Source of the DNA: Streptomyces anulatus
Lineage (GTDB): Bacteria > Actinomycetota > Actinomycetes > Streptomycetales > Streptomycetaceae
Assembly (NCBI RefSeq): GCF_014650675.1
Contig: NZ_BMVK01000005.1
Span: forward strand, 248,001 to 312,000
Direction of reading: 5' to 3'
DNA: 64,000 nucleotides
Each line of letters opens with the position of its first letter. Position 1 is the first letter of the stretch. Positions 7,851-15,733 of this stretch are shown one piece after another. The notes beneath the pieces were generated by a model that worked only from the letters and a program-made list of their open reading frames with translations, made no database searches and had not been told where the DNA came from. The translations under genes were made by a program, and so were the position numbers.

Positions 7851-8725
7851 CTCGCTCCTCGCATCCGCCGCATCAGGCTCTTGGAGTCGTCCAACGAGAG
7901 AGCCTGTGAACGCATACTGGCACACCGCATCTGGATCACGCTGATCGCTTTGGGATCGGAGACAAGCTGCCCGTGCGCCTGCCCTTCCAGATAGCCGAAC
8001 CACTGGTGACCCGGTGTCTCCAGTAGCTGTACGGGACCGCCGAGTCCCGCGTGGTGATGCCGCACCAGCGGCATGATCTGGACGTCCACATTGCGCAGCT
8101 CGGACAGGTCGAGGATGTGGTCGAGCAGTTCCCTGGTGACGTCCTCGCCGCCCAAGTCCCGCAGGAACAGATGCTCTTCGAGGATGAAGCTGAACGCGGT
8201 GTTCGGCCGCTCGTGCAGCAGCCGCTGACGATCCAGCCGAGCCGCGAGCTGGGCCTCGATCTGCTCGTCGGCGAGCGGCGGTAGCTGGTCGGCGAACAGC
8301 GTCCGCGCGTACGCCGGTGTCTGCAACAGCCCCGGAATCAACCGGCACTCGTACGTGTACAGACTCAGCGCCAACAGCTCCAGTTCCGCCCACTGCCGGA
8401 ACCAACTCGCCAGCCCCTTCCGCCGCGTCAGATGCTTCGCCGCCGCCAGGATCACCCCGAACGCGTCGAGAATGCTGTCCGCGCGCTCCGCGAAGTCCGG
8501 CGGCGGGAGGCGGCGGCCCTGCTCGATGGAGGCGACGGTCTCGGGTGAGTACCCGACGAGTGGCGCGAACTGCTCCTGTGTCAGCCGCGCCCGCTTGCGG
8601 AAGGTCTTGACGACTTCCCCGAACATCTTGAGGCTGTACTGCGGTTCGGGCTCGGGGCTGCGCCCGCTGCCGTTGCCGAAAGTCCCGTACATCGGGCTGT
8701 CGATGCTGTCCGTGCCGTGCGTCAT
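7847..8725 (-). CDS. XRE-family regulator with DUF5753 (WhiJ-like)
   Basis: The protein has 292 residues. A helix-turn-helix spans about residues 36-92 (MFGEVVKTFRKRARLTQEQF, then GYSPETVASIEQGRRLP). The rest is the DUF5753 domain, with the diagnostic LIPGLLQTPAYARTLF, RLDRQRLLHE, FILEEHLFLRD and a C-terminal SLRR-type tail. In Streptomyces such regulators pair with a DUF397 protein and a SpoIIAB-like ATPase and influence development and antibiotic production (whiJ and abaA-type clusters). All three components are present here: DUF397 overlaps by 4 bases downstream, and the ATPase is divergent. A 25-bp palindrome between the divergent starts is the obvious operator. Confidence 0.93.
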   Translation of the reverse strand: MTHGTDSIDSPMYGTFGNGSGRSPEPEPQYSLKMFGEVVKTFRKRARLTQEQFAPLVGYSPETVASIEQGRRLPPPDFAERADSILDAFGVILAAAKHLTRRKGLASWFRQWAELELLALSLYTYECRLIPGLLQTPAYARTLFADQLPPLADEQIEAQLAARLDRQRLLHERPNTAFSFILEEHLFLRDLGGEDVTRELLDHILDLSELRNVDVQIMPLVRHHHAGLGGPVQLLETPGHQWFGYLEGQAHGQLVSDPKAISVIQMRCASMRSQALSLDDSKSLMRRMRGAR

Positions 8726-8809
8726 GTACGGCCACCTCCCCGTGCGCCTGTCCTGGTTCGCGACCCGTCCATGCTCACGGAACGTGACCCGTACCGTCTA
8801 CCCTTCGCG

Positions 8810-8834
8810 CCCGTACGCTGACTCAGCGTACGGG
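8810..8834. promoter_or_regulatory. Perfect 25-bp palindromic operator candidate
   Basis: CCCGTACGCTGA (8810-8821), a central C, and its exact reverse complement (8823-8834) lie in the 153-base divergent gap between the XRE gene and the ATPase gene, 45 bases before the ATPase start. The location fits the binding site of the adjacent WhiJ-like regulator. Confidence 0.75.
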
Positions 8835-8878
8835 TTTCTGACCTGGCCGAAGGGGTGCGAAGCCCGGAATCTGGGGGC

Positions 8879-9340
8879 ATGGAAGCACCTACGAAGACCC
8901 AACCTCCCGTAACCGTACGTGTGTTCAACCGTCAATTCGGTGCGGATCCGCGCGGTGCCCGGCTCGCCCGCCGGGTCGGGCTGTACAAGCTGCACACCTG
9001 GGGCGTCCCGTACCTCAGTGACGCCTCGGAGTCGGCGGCCCTGATCATCGGCGAGCTGACGGCCAACGCGGCGACCCACGGCCGCGTCCCCGGCCGCAAC
9101 TTCGAACTGCGCCTGTCGCACCTGCCCGGCGACCCGGAGACGCCCGGCCTCCTGCGGATCGAGGTGTCCGACACCCGGGGCGAGCGCCGGCCGCCGGGAC
9201 CCGGCGAGATCACCACGCCGGAGGACAGCTCCGACAGCGGGCGCGGGCTGCTGATCGTGGACGCGCTGGCCGACCGCTGGGCGGTCCTCGACCGGAGGCC
9301 GGGCAAGACGGTGCGGGCAGAGCTGGACCTGCTGTACTGA
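8879..9340 (+). CDS. SpoIIAB/RsbW-like ATP-binding protein (GHKL)
   Basis: This is a 153-residue protein from ATG 8879; an upstream in-frame start at 8855 is less likely. A single GHKL ATPase fold is present: the N-box ESAALIIGELTANAATHG, the G1 box IEVSDTRGERRP and the G2 region DSGRGLLIVDALADRW. This is the type of anti-sigma/regulatory ATPase found in WhiJ and AbaA-type gene sets. It is divergent from the XRE/DUF397 pair and shares their intergenic palindrome. The usual role proposed for such ATPases is binding a sigma factor or partner regulator; the partner cannot be read here. There is no signal peptide or membrane segment. Confidence 0.9.
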   Translation: MEAPTKTQPPVTVRVFNRQFGADPRGARLARRVGLYKLHTWGVPYLSDASESAALIIGELTANAATHGRVPGRNFELRLSHLPGDPETPGLLRIEVSDTRGERRPPGPGEITTPEDSSDSGRGLLIVDALADRWAVLDRRPGKTVRAELDLLY

Positions 9341-9400
9341 GGGTTCTCGGCGTCGCCCGCGAGCCCGGCCCCGGAAGTGCCAGGAGATCCGGAAGACCCG

Positions 9401-9428
9401 GTGCGACTGTCTACCGGCCCCTACGATG
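9401..9428 (+). promoter_or_regulatory. Candidate promoter of the EACC1-caspase operon
   Basis: GTGCGA (9401-9406) and TACGAT (9423-9428), 16 bases apart, precede the EACC1 gene by 37 bases, leaving room for the GGGGGAGAGG ribosome binding site. Confidence 0.4.
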
Positions 9429-9465
9429 AACACCGCCGGTCGGCAACGGGGGAGAGGAACCGGGC

Positions 9466-9897
9466 ATGCGGGTCAACGTCACATTCGGCGAAGGCACGGC
9501 CGACGGGGAGACGGGCGGTGCCGAGGCCGCTTCGTCCCTGCGCCGCTGGCTCATGGCAGAGCCCGAACTCCGTGGCCGGGCGAGGTTCTCTCCTGGTGCG
9601 GAACCGCCCGCCGCGGGCCACATGGGTGATGGTCTCGAACTCGTCAACGTCGTGCTCGCCAACAGCATCGCCCTGGGCAGCCTGATCACGGCGATTGCCG
9701 CCTGGCGCGGCTCACGTTCGCGACCACCGCAGGTGCGGCTCGAACGGGACGGCGTCGTGGTGACGTTGCGGGACAACTCCCCGGAACAGGTCGAGCAGAT
9801 CCTGCGGATGTGGAACGCGTCGGCCGCCGGCGCCTCCGCCCTGCCGTCGACCCCGGCCGGCAGTGCGTCAGCTCTCCCTGCCGGGGACGACGAGTAG
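9466..9897 (+). CDS. Effector-associated constant component EACC1-like protein
   Basis: The protein has 143 residues, ATG behind GGGGAGAGG. The N-terminal strand MRVNVTFGEG leads into SLRRWLMAEPELRGRARF, then a hydrophobic helix pair (MGDGLELVNVVLANSIALGS, LITAIAAWRGS), a strand PPQVRLERDGVVVTL and a C-terminal alanine/proline tail. This order matches the EACC1 component of actinobacterial NTP-dependent conflict systems described by Aravind and colleagues, in which EACC1 is the fixed partner of variable effectors. The caspase-like effector starts 2 bases after its stop, so they are an operon. The hydrophobic segment could be a buried helical hairpin or a membrane segment. The family call rests on pattern memory. 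Confidence 0.82.
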   Translation: MRVNVTFGEGTADGETGGAEAASSLRRWLMAEPELRGRARFSPGAEPPAAGHMGDGLELVNVVLANSIALGSLITAIAAWRGSRSRPPQVRLERDGVVVTLRDNSPEQVEQILRMWNASAAGASALPSTPAGSASALPAGDDE

Positions 9898-9899
9898 CC

Positions 9900-11606
9900 G
9901 TGGGCCTGCTGTCCGACCCTGACCGTTCCGAGGCTGTCCTGATCGGCGTCCACGACTACACCTCGTTGGAGAGCCTGCCCGCCGTCGCCCAGAACCTGGA
10001 AGGGCTGCGCGCGGCGCTGACCGATCCCGAGGTGTGGGGGCTGCCGGACACCGCCTGCACGGTGATCTCCCAGCCGAGAAGCGTCGGTGACGTCCTCGAC
10101 ACCGTGCGGGACAAGGCCCGTCGCGCCGAGGACACCCTGCTCGTCTACTACGCGGGACACGGGCTGACGGACCCGCACACCGACGAGCTGTACCTCGCCC
10201 TGCCGGATTCGGACCGCGAGCGCGAATACACCTCGCTGCGCTACGAGTACCTGCGCCGCGCGATTCTGGACCAACAGGCCACCGTCCAGAGCACCGTGGT
10301 GATCCTCGACTGCTGCTACAGCGGACGCGCCCTTCTCGGGAAGATGAGCGCCAGTACGCACATCGCCGACCAGGCTGTGGTCGAGGGCACCTGCCTCCTC
10401 ACCGCCTCGTCGGAGACTCGGCCCGCGCTGTCTCCGCCGGGGGAGCGCTACACCGCGTTCACCGGCGAGCTGATCACCGCCCTGACGGAGGGCGTGCCCG
10501 ACCGACCCGATCCCCTCGACATGGACACCCTCTACCGGCATGTGCACCGGAGGCTCGCCGGTAAGTCCCGCCCCTTGCCGCAGCAGCGCAACCGCAATCT
10601 CGGCGGTCTCATCGCCATCGCGCGCAACCGCGCGGTGGCGCACCCGAACCCGCCGCAAATGCCCGCGCCGGACGCGTCGGACCTGCTGCTCCGGCAGAGC
10701 GACGCCGAGGAGCGGCTTGCGCGGACCGAGCGGCAGGCGGAACAGCTGCGGCTGGAAAGCGAACGGCTGCACCAGCAGGCGCAACGCCGCGCCCGCGAGA
10801 CGGTGGAGACCGCGCAACGCCTGGCGAGTGCGGTGATGGCCACGGCAGAGCCGGGTTTCGAGCCGTTCTGGTTCGCGGTGCCGGTCCCGCGTCCGTTGTA
10901 CGGCGAGGACGGTTCCCTGGATCCGGTGGCCGAGCTGGTGCCCGGCATCTGGTACTTGGCCGTCGAGCGGAGAGGTGTGGGCATGGTCGTGCTTTACGCG
11001 GATGGGAAGAAGCGGGGTTTCATCCTCGACACGACCGGGATTCAGCGAGGGGTCGCCGAGGAGGCCGCGGAGCTCTCGTCCGGGCAGAGCCCGAGCGACG
11101 TGGCGGCCGCGAAGCGGCGTACCGAACGGACGGTCCGCGAGGCCGAACGCCTGGCGAGTGCGGTGATGGCCACGGCAGAGCCGGGTTTCGAGCCGTTCTG
11201 GTTCGCGGTGCCGGTCCCGCGTCCGTTGTACGGCGAGGACGGTTCCCTGGATCCGGTGGCCGAGCTGGTGCCCGGTATCTGGTACTTGGCCGTCGAGCGG
11301 AGAGGTGTGGGCATGGTGGTGCTCTCCGAGGACAGAACGAGGCGGGGGTTCCTCCTCGACATGACAGGGATTCAGCGAGGGGACGAGATCGAGATCCCGG
11401 CCACCCCGGGCTTCGCACCGTTCTGGTTCGCGGTACCGGTGCGTCGACAGTTGATGAGCGTGACCGAGGAGCACGAGGGGGTGGGAGAACTGCTCCCGGG
11501 CACCTGGTATCTGGCCGTCGAGCAGCGAGAGCGGGGCCTCCTTGCACAGACGCAGGACGGCCACAGAGGAGTCCTGCTCGACACGTCGGGGATCCAGCGC
11601 GGCTGA
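9900..11606 (+). CDS. Caspase-like (C14) EACC1-associated protease with three C-terminal repeats
   Basis: The protein has 568 residues from GTG 9900. Residues 1-245 are a caspase fold: VLIGVHDY at 13-20, the catalytic histidine in YYAGHG (H87) and the catalytic cysteine in VILDCCYSG (C139, second of the pair). Residues 258-312 are charged and heptad-like, a likely coiled coil (EERLARTERQAEQLRLESER). Three copies of a domain of about 70 residues follow at about 318-384, 428-494 and 502-568, each starting PGFxPFWFAVPxxR and ending GxLxDxxGIQRG; they are probably beta-rich. Copies 1 and 2 are almost identical in DNA. The EACC1 gene immediately precedes it. The inferred role is a proteolytic effector of a conflict or suicide response. 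The repeat domain is not one I recognise. Confidence 0.88.
   Translation: MGLLSDPDRSEAVLIGVHDYTSLESLPAVAQNLEGLRAALTDPEVWGLPDTACTVISQPRSVGDVLDTVRDKARRAEDTLLVYYAGHGLTDPHTDELYLALPDSDREREYTSLRYEYLRRAILDQQATVQSTVVILDCCYSGRALLGKMSASTHIADQAVVEGTCLLTASSETRPALSPPGERYTAFTGELITALTEGVPDRPDPLDMDTLYRHVHRRLAGKSRPLPQQRNRNLGGLIAIARNRAVAHPNPPQMPAPDASDLLLRQSDAEERLARTERQAEQLRLESERLHQQAQRRARETVETAQRLASAVMATAEPGFEPFWFAVPVPRPLYGEDGSLDPVAELVPGIWYLAVERRGVGMVVLYADGKKRGFILDTTGIQRGVAEEAAELSSGQSPSDVAAAKRRTERTVREAERLASAVMATAEPGFEPFWFAVPVPRPLYGEDGSLDPVAELVPGIWYLAVERRGVGMVVLSEDRTRRGFLLDMTGIQRGDEIEIPATPGFAPFWFAVPVRRQLMSVTEEHEGVGELLPGTWYLAVEQRERGLLAQTQDGHRGVLLDTSGIQRG
10816..11317. repeat. 172-bp near-identical direct repeat within the caspase gene
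   Basis: Bases 10816-10987 and 11146-11317 are identical except for one C/T difference (10946 versus 11276), with a 330-base offset that keeps frame. The third copy, from about 11400, is diverged. The first two copies are therefore recently duplicated or homogenised by gene conversion. Confidence 0.92.
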
Positions 11607-11649
11607 CCACGGCCGGGGGCCTGTCAGTGGGGTGCGCTTTCCTTTCCCC

Positions 11650-12447
11650 ATGAAGTTCACTCATACGATGCTCAACGACCTGCTGGACCGGATCCCACGG
11701 CCGAGCGGGGTTCTGTACCTCTCGCAGGACACCGACCCGCACGCGCTCGTCGAGGATCTGGCTTCCCGGCACGGGGAACCGCAGGGCCTGGCCCTGGACG
11801 GCATAGTGGCCCCTGGAGTGAACGGGATCGACGGCACCGGTCTCCTGGACCTCCTCGAAGGCCACGCCGAGACGGTAGTGGCCTGGGCCCATGGGGGAGA
11901 GTGGCTCGGTGCGGGTACCGCACTGGATGCGCAGGGCGACATCGTTCCGGTGCTGGCGGTCACCCCGCGCCGGATCGACGCGCTGTCATCGAGGACCGCC
12001 GGCCAGGACGGGGGCTGGGTCGAGCGGCTCATCGCTGTCACCGGCTGGACCCTGCCGCCCCGGCGACCGGACATCGACTGGGCGAAGACGGAGGCGCGCT
12101 TGGGTACGCGTCTTCCCACCGACTACAAGCGCATGGTGGAGACGTTCGGGGAGGGCGCGTTCGACCAGTGGCTCAATCTGAACCAGGAACCGTGGGACGA
12201 CTTCCAGAAGGACGGCCTGCTCGTCTGGGCGGGAACCGAGCACGAGGACCTGTACTGCTGGCAGACCGCCGACGAAGACCCTGACCGCTGGCCCGTCACC
12301 GTACGGACGGTGGACGGTGAGGACACCACCTTCGACTGTTCGACCGCAGAATTCGTCTGCCGCATCCTCATCGAGAAGGACCACCCCTTCACCATGGCCC
12401 ACTACTTCGACACCCACTGGTTCATGACCTATCAGACGAGCACGTGA
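11650..12447 (+). CDS. SUKH (SMI1/KNR4) family protein
   Basis: This is a 265-residue protein from ATG 11650 with only a weak G-rich ribosome site. The SUKH fold is visible: IDWAKTEARLGTRLPTDYKRMVETFGEGAFD (about residues 138-168), then LNLNQEPWDD, a tryptophan-rich region (LLVWAGTEHEDLYCWQT, DPDRWPV) and the C-terminal helix FVCRILIE. The first 110 residues form a separate N-terminal region with APGVNGIDG and AWAHGGEW. SUKH proteins commonly act as immunity proteins of polymorphic toxins. The gene lies 43 bases after the caspase gene on the same strand, so it may moderate or belong to that module; this is inference. Confidence 0.85.
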   Translation: MKFTHTMLNDLLDRIPRPSGVLYLSQDTDPHALVEDLASRHGEPQGLALDGIVAPGVNGIDGTGLLDLLEGHAETVVAWAHGGEWLGAGTALDAQGDIVPVLAVTPRRIDALSSRTAGQDGGWVERLIAVTGWTLPPRRPDIDWAKTEARLGTRLPTDYKRMVETFGEGAFDQWLNLNQEPWDDFQKDGLLVWAGTEHEDLYCWQTADEDPDRWPVTVRTVDGEDTTFDCSTAEFVCRILIEKDHPFTMAHYFDTHWFMTYQTST

Positions 12448-12459
12448 CGTGACGTCACA

Positions 12460-12505
12460 TGACGCTCCCGCCGAAGCGTCACCGGCGTCACCGGTTTCAC
12501 CGGCG
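12460..12505. terminator. Hairpin plus 9-bp triple repeat between convergent genes
   Basis: TGACGCT (12460-12466) and AGCGTCA (12475-12481) form a 7-bp stem 13 bases after the SUKH stop. It runs into three tandem copies of TCACCGGNN (about 12479-12505) that overlap the stop of the 48-aa gene. A bidirectional terminator is likely. Confidence 0.5.
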
Positions 12506-12643
12506 TCCGCGCAGCCGGCCAAAGAGGCGGCGCGCCTGGGCACGATTGCGCGGGTCGGCTGCGGCACGTCGGGCCGACGCGATCGTCCGCCGACCCTGGG
12601 GGCTGCGGGTGAACCGGGTGAGACGGGCGAACAGTTGCGACAT
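12497..12643 (-). CDS. Small basic protein, 48 aa
   Basis: The protein starts MSQLFARLTRFTRSPQGRRT at ATG 12643, behind an almost perfect GAGGAGGAA site, and ends RRLFGRLRGRR. It is strongly basic and helical, with the central block ASARRAAADPRNRAQARRL. Very similar short arginine-rich proteins (MSQLFxRLxRFxRSPQGRR) recur in actinomycete genomes without an assigned role. There is no signal peptide. The sequence would suit binding of nucleic acid or an acidic membrane surface, but nothing more can be said. It is a real gene by ribosome site and conserved motif. Confidence 0.75.
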   Translation of the reverse strand: MSQLFARLTRFTRSPQGRRTIASARRAAADPRNRAQARRLFGRLRGRR

Positions 12644-12890
12644 GGTTCCTCCTCGGGGCGTAGGTGTCATCCGCCTACCCGGCATGGCCGCGAGGATGCC
12701 CGGGTGTCACAGGAAGCGGAGGCCTCCGGTTCCAGAGCTCTCCGGGGGCGCGTCACCGCTGTGGTCCTTCGCGGTCACGCACAGCCGTCCAGGCGATCGA
12801 CGCCCCCCGGGGCTCACTCCCGCCGTACCCGCCCCGCGATCCGGCGGCCACCGGCGGCCGGGCGCGGGTGGCCGCATCACGCACCCCGGT
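12644..12890. pseudogene. Intergenic stretch holding a scrambled fragment of a GAP1-type 3' end
   Basis: Bases 12811-12847 match 16642-16680, the last codons of the GAP1-related gene, with about two differences. They run directly into 12842-12867, which match 16830-16855 of the same gene with one difference. The join uses the shared CGGCGGCC. This looks like a remnant of a second GAP1-type gene with an internal deletion. The rest of the stretch shows no coding signal. Confidence 0.5.
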
Positions 12891-13439
12891 TCATCCGCAC
12901 CTGAGTTCCTTCTGGGCGAAAGAGGTGAACTGCTTGAGGAGGTCGGGGAGGGTCTTTCGGTGGTTCTCGACTTGTGCGCCGCTGAGAAATATTTCGAGCT
13001 CAAGGTATTTAGCGGTCGAGGCGTCGGAGTTTGCTGCTGCCTTGCAGGGGAAATAGGTGCGTGCTCCGGTGTTCCAGACAATTCCCTTCTCTCCGATTTT
13101 TACAGGGTTCGGCTTGAGTCGATCGAAGGAGCTCCAATCGAACCCGAGCTTGTCGTCCTGGAAACGCGCAAACGCACTGAATGCGCTTTTTCCGTCAACG
13201 TGGATGAGACAGCGTGCGCTTCTTTTTCGTTCCGCGAAGTAGAAAGTGTCGGCATCCTGGGTCATCTTTTCGCCGGGAATGATATAGGGTTGGACGTCCG
13301 TCTTCTCGAAGGCGTTCCAGCAGAATCCGTCCGGCAGTTCTGGTGCGGCTTTTACTTCATTCTTGGAACAGCCGATCGTGGCCACTGCGAGAGTCAGGGA
13401 AAGGGTGACGGCTGCCGAGATTCTTCTGATGTGATGCAT
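12891..13439 (-). CDS. Lipoprotein, lower-GC gene
   Basis: This is a 182-residue protein. MHHIRRISAAVTLSLTLAVA followed by TIGCSKNE is a lipoprotein signal with the lipidated Cys at residue 24. The mature part contains PDGFCWNAF, FAERKRSARCLIHVDGKSAFSAF, VWNTGARTYFPCKAA and a C-terminal FAQKELRCG; the cysteines are spaced for disulfides. It has more A/T at third positions than its neighbours. It starts 14 bases after the stop of the DUF6571-like gene, so it is the second gene of that operon. Secreted or surface location is well supported; function is unknown. Confidence 0.85.
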   Translation of the reverse strand: MHHIRRISAAVTLSLTLAVATIGCSKNEVKAAPELPDGFCWNAFEKTDVQPYIIPGEKMTQDADTFYFAERKRSARCLIHVDGKSAFSAFARFQDDKLGFDWSSFDRLKPNPVKIGEKGIVWNTGARTYFPCKAAANSDASTAKYLELEIFLSGAQVENHRKTLPDLLKQFTSFAQKELRCG

Positions 13440-13453
13440 GAGCCGATACTCCC

Positions 13454-15733
13454 TCAGGGGCGATTCTTCTCGGACATATTATGGCCGACAGAGTAGGCAT
13501 CTGCAGTTGCTGTGGATGCGGAACCTTTGTAAGCTTGGTATTCATTCGGTGCCAGTCCGGCCGCCTTTCCTCCTGTTGCAACGGCGGCTGCTGCAGCTTC
13601 TTTGGTCGATGTCTCCGCTCGAGTGTAGTTTTCTCCTGATGCGAGTACGGCTTCTTCCGTGTTTTCTCTCATTGACTTTTCGATGACTGTGTCGGTGACA
13701 TCCTCCTGAATCCATCCGACCACGTCTCCACCCACGGGGAGTAGTTCGAGATACTTCGCGCCAACGAGGTCAATGATCCGGTTTGTCCATTTGGCATTGT
13801 CCTCGACGCCCTTGTTGTACTCGTTGTTCTCGTGCGTCTTCAGATCGATGACCGCGTGTGATCTCGCCTCGCCCATCATCCCTGCGATCTCCCCGCCCGG
13901 GTGAACCGCGTTACGAATCGCCTCGCCCATGTCCGCATGGCGCTCGGGGTGGCGGAACGCGTCGCCCACGAGCGCCGTCGTGTAGGCCTGCTGGGCATGG
14001 GTGATCGCACCGTAGGCGTCCGGGTCCTGGCCGACGGAGCCGAGGAACCGGGTCATCAAGTGCTTCTCGAATTCGGCCGGTTCGCCGAACGGTTTGATCT
14101 GGCCCGCCGCGTTCTCGGCCGTCGCCTGCAGGTCCGGCATGTACTCCGCCGCCATCTCGCCGAACTGCGGGGCCAGGGCGCTCAGTGGGCCGGGCGGGTC
14201 GCCGGCCTTGGCCGAGACCAGTTCCGGGTTCGTGCCGATCTTCTCGACGACCTTCTCCATGACGCCGCTCATGTCCGAGGTGTGACGCACCGGCGGTGCG
14301 TCGTCGTCGCCGGGGACGCGGCCCGTGACCGCTGCCTCCAGGGCGTTGCCCATGGTCTTCTGCCCGAGCGTGGGACCACTGTCGGCGGTGGTGTCGTACC
14401 AGTCGTCCGCAGGCTTCTTGTCGAGCATGTAGTCGACCACGCTCTGCGCGTCCTTGCCGCTGGTCTCCACGTCCAGCATGGTGACGATGCCGTCGTTGTT
14501 GGTGTCCGACCGAAGGTTCTCGTTGAAGAACTCCGCCGCCGCCGCGGGATGCCTGCTCATCGCATCCATGAGGCCGGTGACCGGGTTGAAGCCCTTCCCT
14601 CCGTCCGCGTCGAGGTTGATCGCCATGCCCTGGTTGTACGGCAGGTTCCGGGACCAGATCTCAGGGTCCTTCTTGTCCATGGCGATCATGTCCCGGCCGA
14701 CCGACGTCAGGAACTGCTGGTCGTAGGTGCCTTCCCGCAGCAGCGCTCCGAGTGCCTGGTAGCCGTACACCTTCGCGCCGACCCCCGCGAATCCGGAGAC
14801 GTCGATCTCCTGGCGGCCCGCCTTCAGCAGCTGGTCGGTCCAGGCGGCGTCCAGGTGGTTCGGCACCGACGGGGTGGTGGCCAAGCCGAGCATCGCCCCC
14901 ATGTCGCTCTGGATGTTGCGGACCATGCCGACGCGGTCCGCTCCCGCCGGGCCGAGGGACGTGGAGTCCAGGGACATCCGCGTGTACGCCTCCAGCGTCC
15001 CCTCCGCGCCCAGTCGGCGGTAGAAGGCGGTGGCGAACTCGGGATCGCGGCGGTTGTCGTCGATGATGTCTTCAAGTTTGCGCAGCGCGTCCAGATTTCG
15101 GGCCGTGCCGCCCTCTCCTGTGACCGTCTTCAACAGCTCCGCCGCGTGACCCGCCTGCTCTGCGTCGAGGGTCTTGTATACAGGCTTGCTGAAGTCGTGT
15201 TTGCTCTTCATATTCGCTTCGAGGGCGCGTTTCAGCGACTCGTCGGCATCGGAGCAGTCCTCGACGATCCGGTCGACCTTCCGCTGCCAGGACGCGACGG
15301 CCTCTTTCTGCTTCCGCAACGCCTCCGGATAGTCCGGATCCCGCCGCGCAGTATGGTCGTCCTCCAGGTCGTGCCGTGCCGACACCTTGCCCCTGGCGCT
15401 GATCACCACACCTGCTGCGGGTCCCTCTTCATCGCGCATGCCGATCAGCGTCTTCTTGGCGTACGCGAAGGATGTGTGGGCATCCGCCAAAAGGGACTTG
15501 ATACCCCGGGCCTGGGACACGGCGTCGTCGAACTCTGCCGCCGTCTTCCCGATGAACTCCTTGGTGACACCGGCGTTGACACCTTCCCACCGCGCCTTGC
15601 CCGCCTTCGACTTCATACCGGTCCGGGCCTCCTCGGCGAGCTTCTCCAACCTGGTCACCATCGTGGCCCAGTCGTCGGCCGCAGTCTTCAGCTGGCCGAC
15701 GGGTGCGTGCACCACATCGTCGAAAGTCAGCAC
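13454..15733 (-). CDS. Large DUF6571-like protein, WXG/LXG-type organisation
   Basis: This is a 759-residue protein from GTG 15733 behind GGGGGAACC. There is no Sec signal. The N-terminal 100 residues are helical (VGQLKTAADDWATMVTRLEKLAEEA, WEGVNAGVTKEFIGKTAAEFDDAV), resembling WXG/LXG-type N-termini of type VII-exported proteins. A long middle of repeats of helices and charged stretches follows (about residues 180-600), matching my memory of DUF6571 in Streptomyces. The C-terminus is alanine-rich (KEAAAAAVATGGKAAG). The last 150 codons shift to lower GC. The lipoprotein gene follows it; a YrhB-like immunity-type gene is divergent. A toxin or surface role is possible, but no nuclease or other toxin motif is visible. 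Confidence 0.8.
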   Translation of the reverse strand: MLTFDDVVHAPVGQLKTAADDWATMVTRLEKLAEEARTGMKSKAGKARWEGVNAGVTKEFIGKTAAEFDDAVSQARGIKSLLADAHTSFAYAKKTLIGMRDEEGPAAGVVISARGKVSARHDLEDDHTARRDPDYPEALRKQKEAVASWQRKVDRIVEDCSDADESLKRALEANMKSKHDFSKPVYKTLDAEQAGHAAELLKTVTGEGGTARNLDALRKLEDIIDDNRRDPEFATAFYRRLGAEGTLEAYTRMSLDSTSLGPAGADRVGMVRNIQSDMGAMLGLATTPSVPNHLDAAWTDQLLKAGRQEIDVSGFAGVGAKVYGYQALGALLREGTYDQQFLTSVGRDMIAMDKKDPEIWSRNLPYNQGMAINLDADGGKGFNPVTGLMDAMSRHPAAAAEFFNENLRSDTNNDGIVTMLDVETSGKDAQSVVDYMLDKKPADDWYDTTADSGPTLGQKTMGNALEAAVTGRVPGDDDAPPVRHTSDMSGVMEKVVEKIGTNPELVSAKAGDPPGPLSALAPQFGEMAAEYMPDLQATAENAAGQIKPFGEPAEFEKHLMTRFLGSVGQDPDAYGAITHAQQAYTTALVGDAFRHPERHADMGEAIRNAVHPGGEIAGMMGEARSHAVIDLKTHENNEYNKGVEDNAKWTNRIIDLVGAKYLELLPVGGDVVGWIQEDVTDTVIEKSMRENTEEAVLASGENYTRAETSTKEAAAAAVATGGKAAGLAPNEYQAYKGSASTATADAYSVGHNMSEKNRP

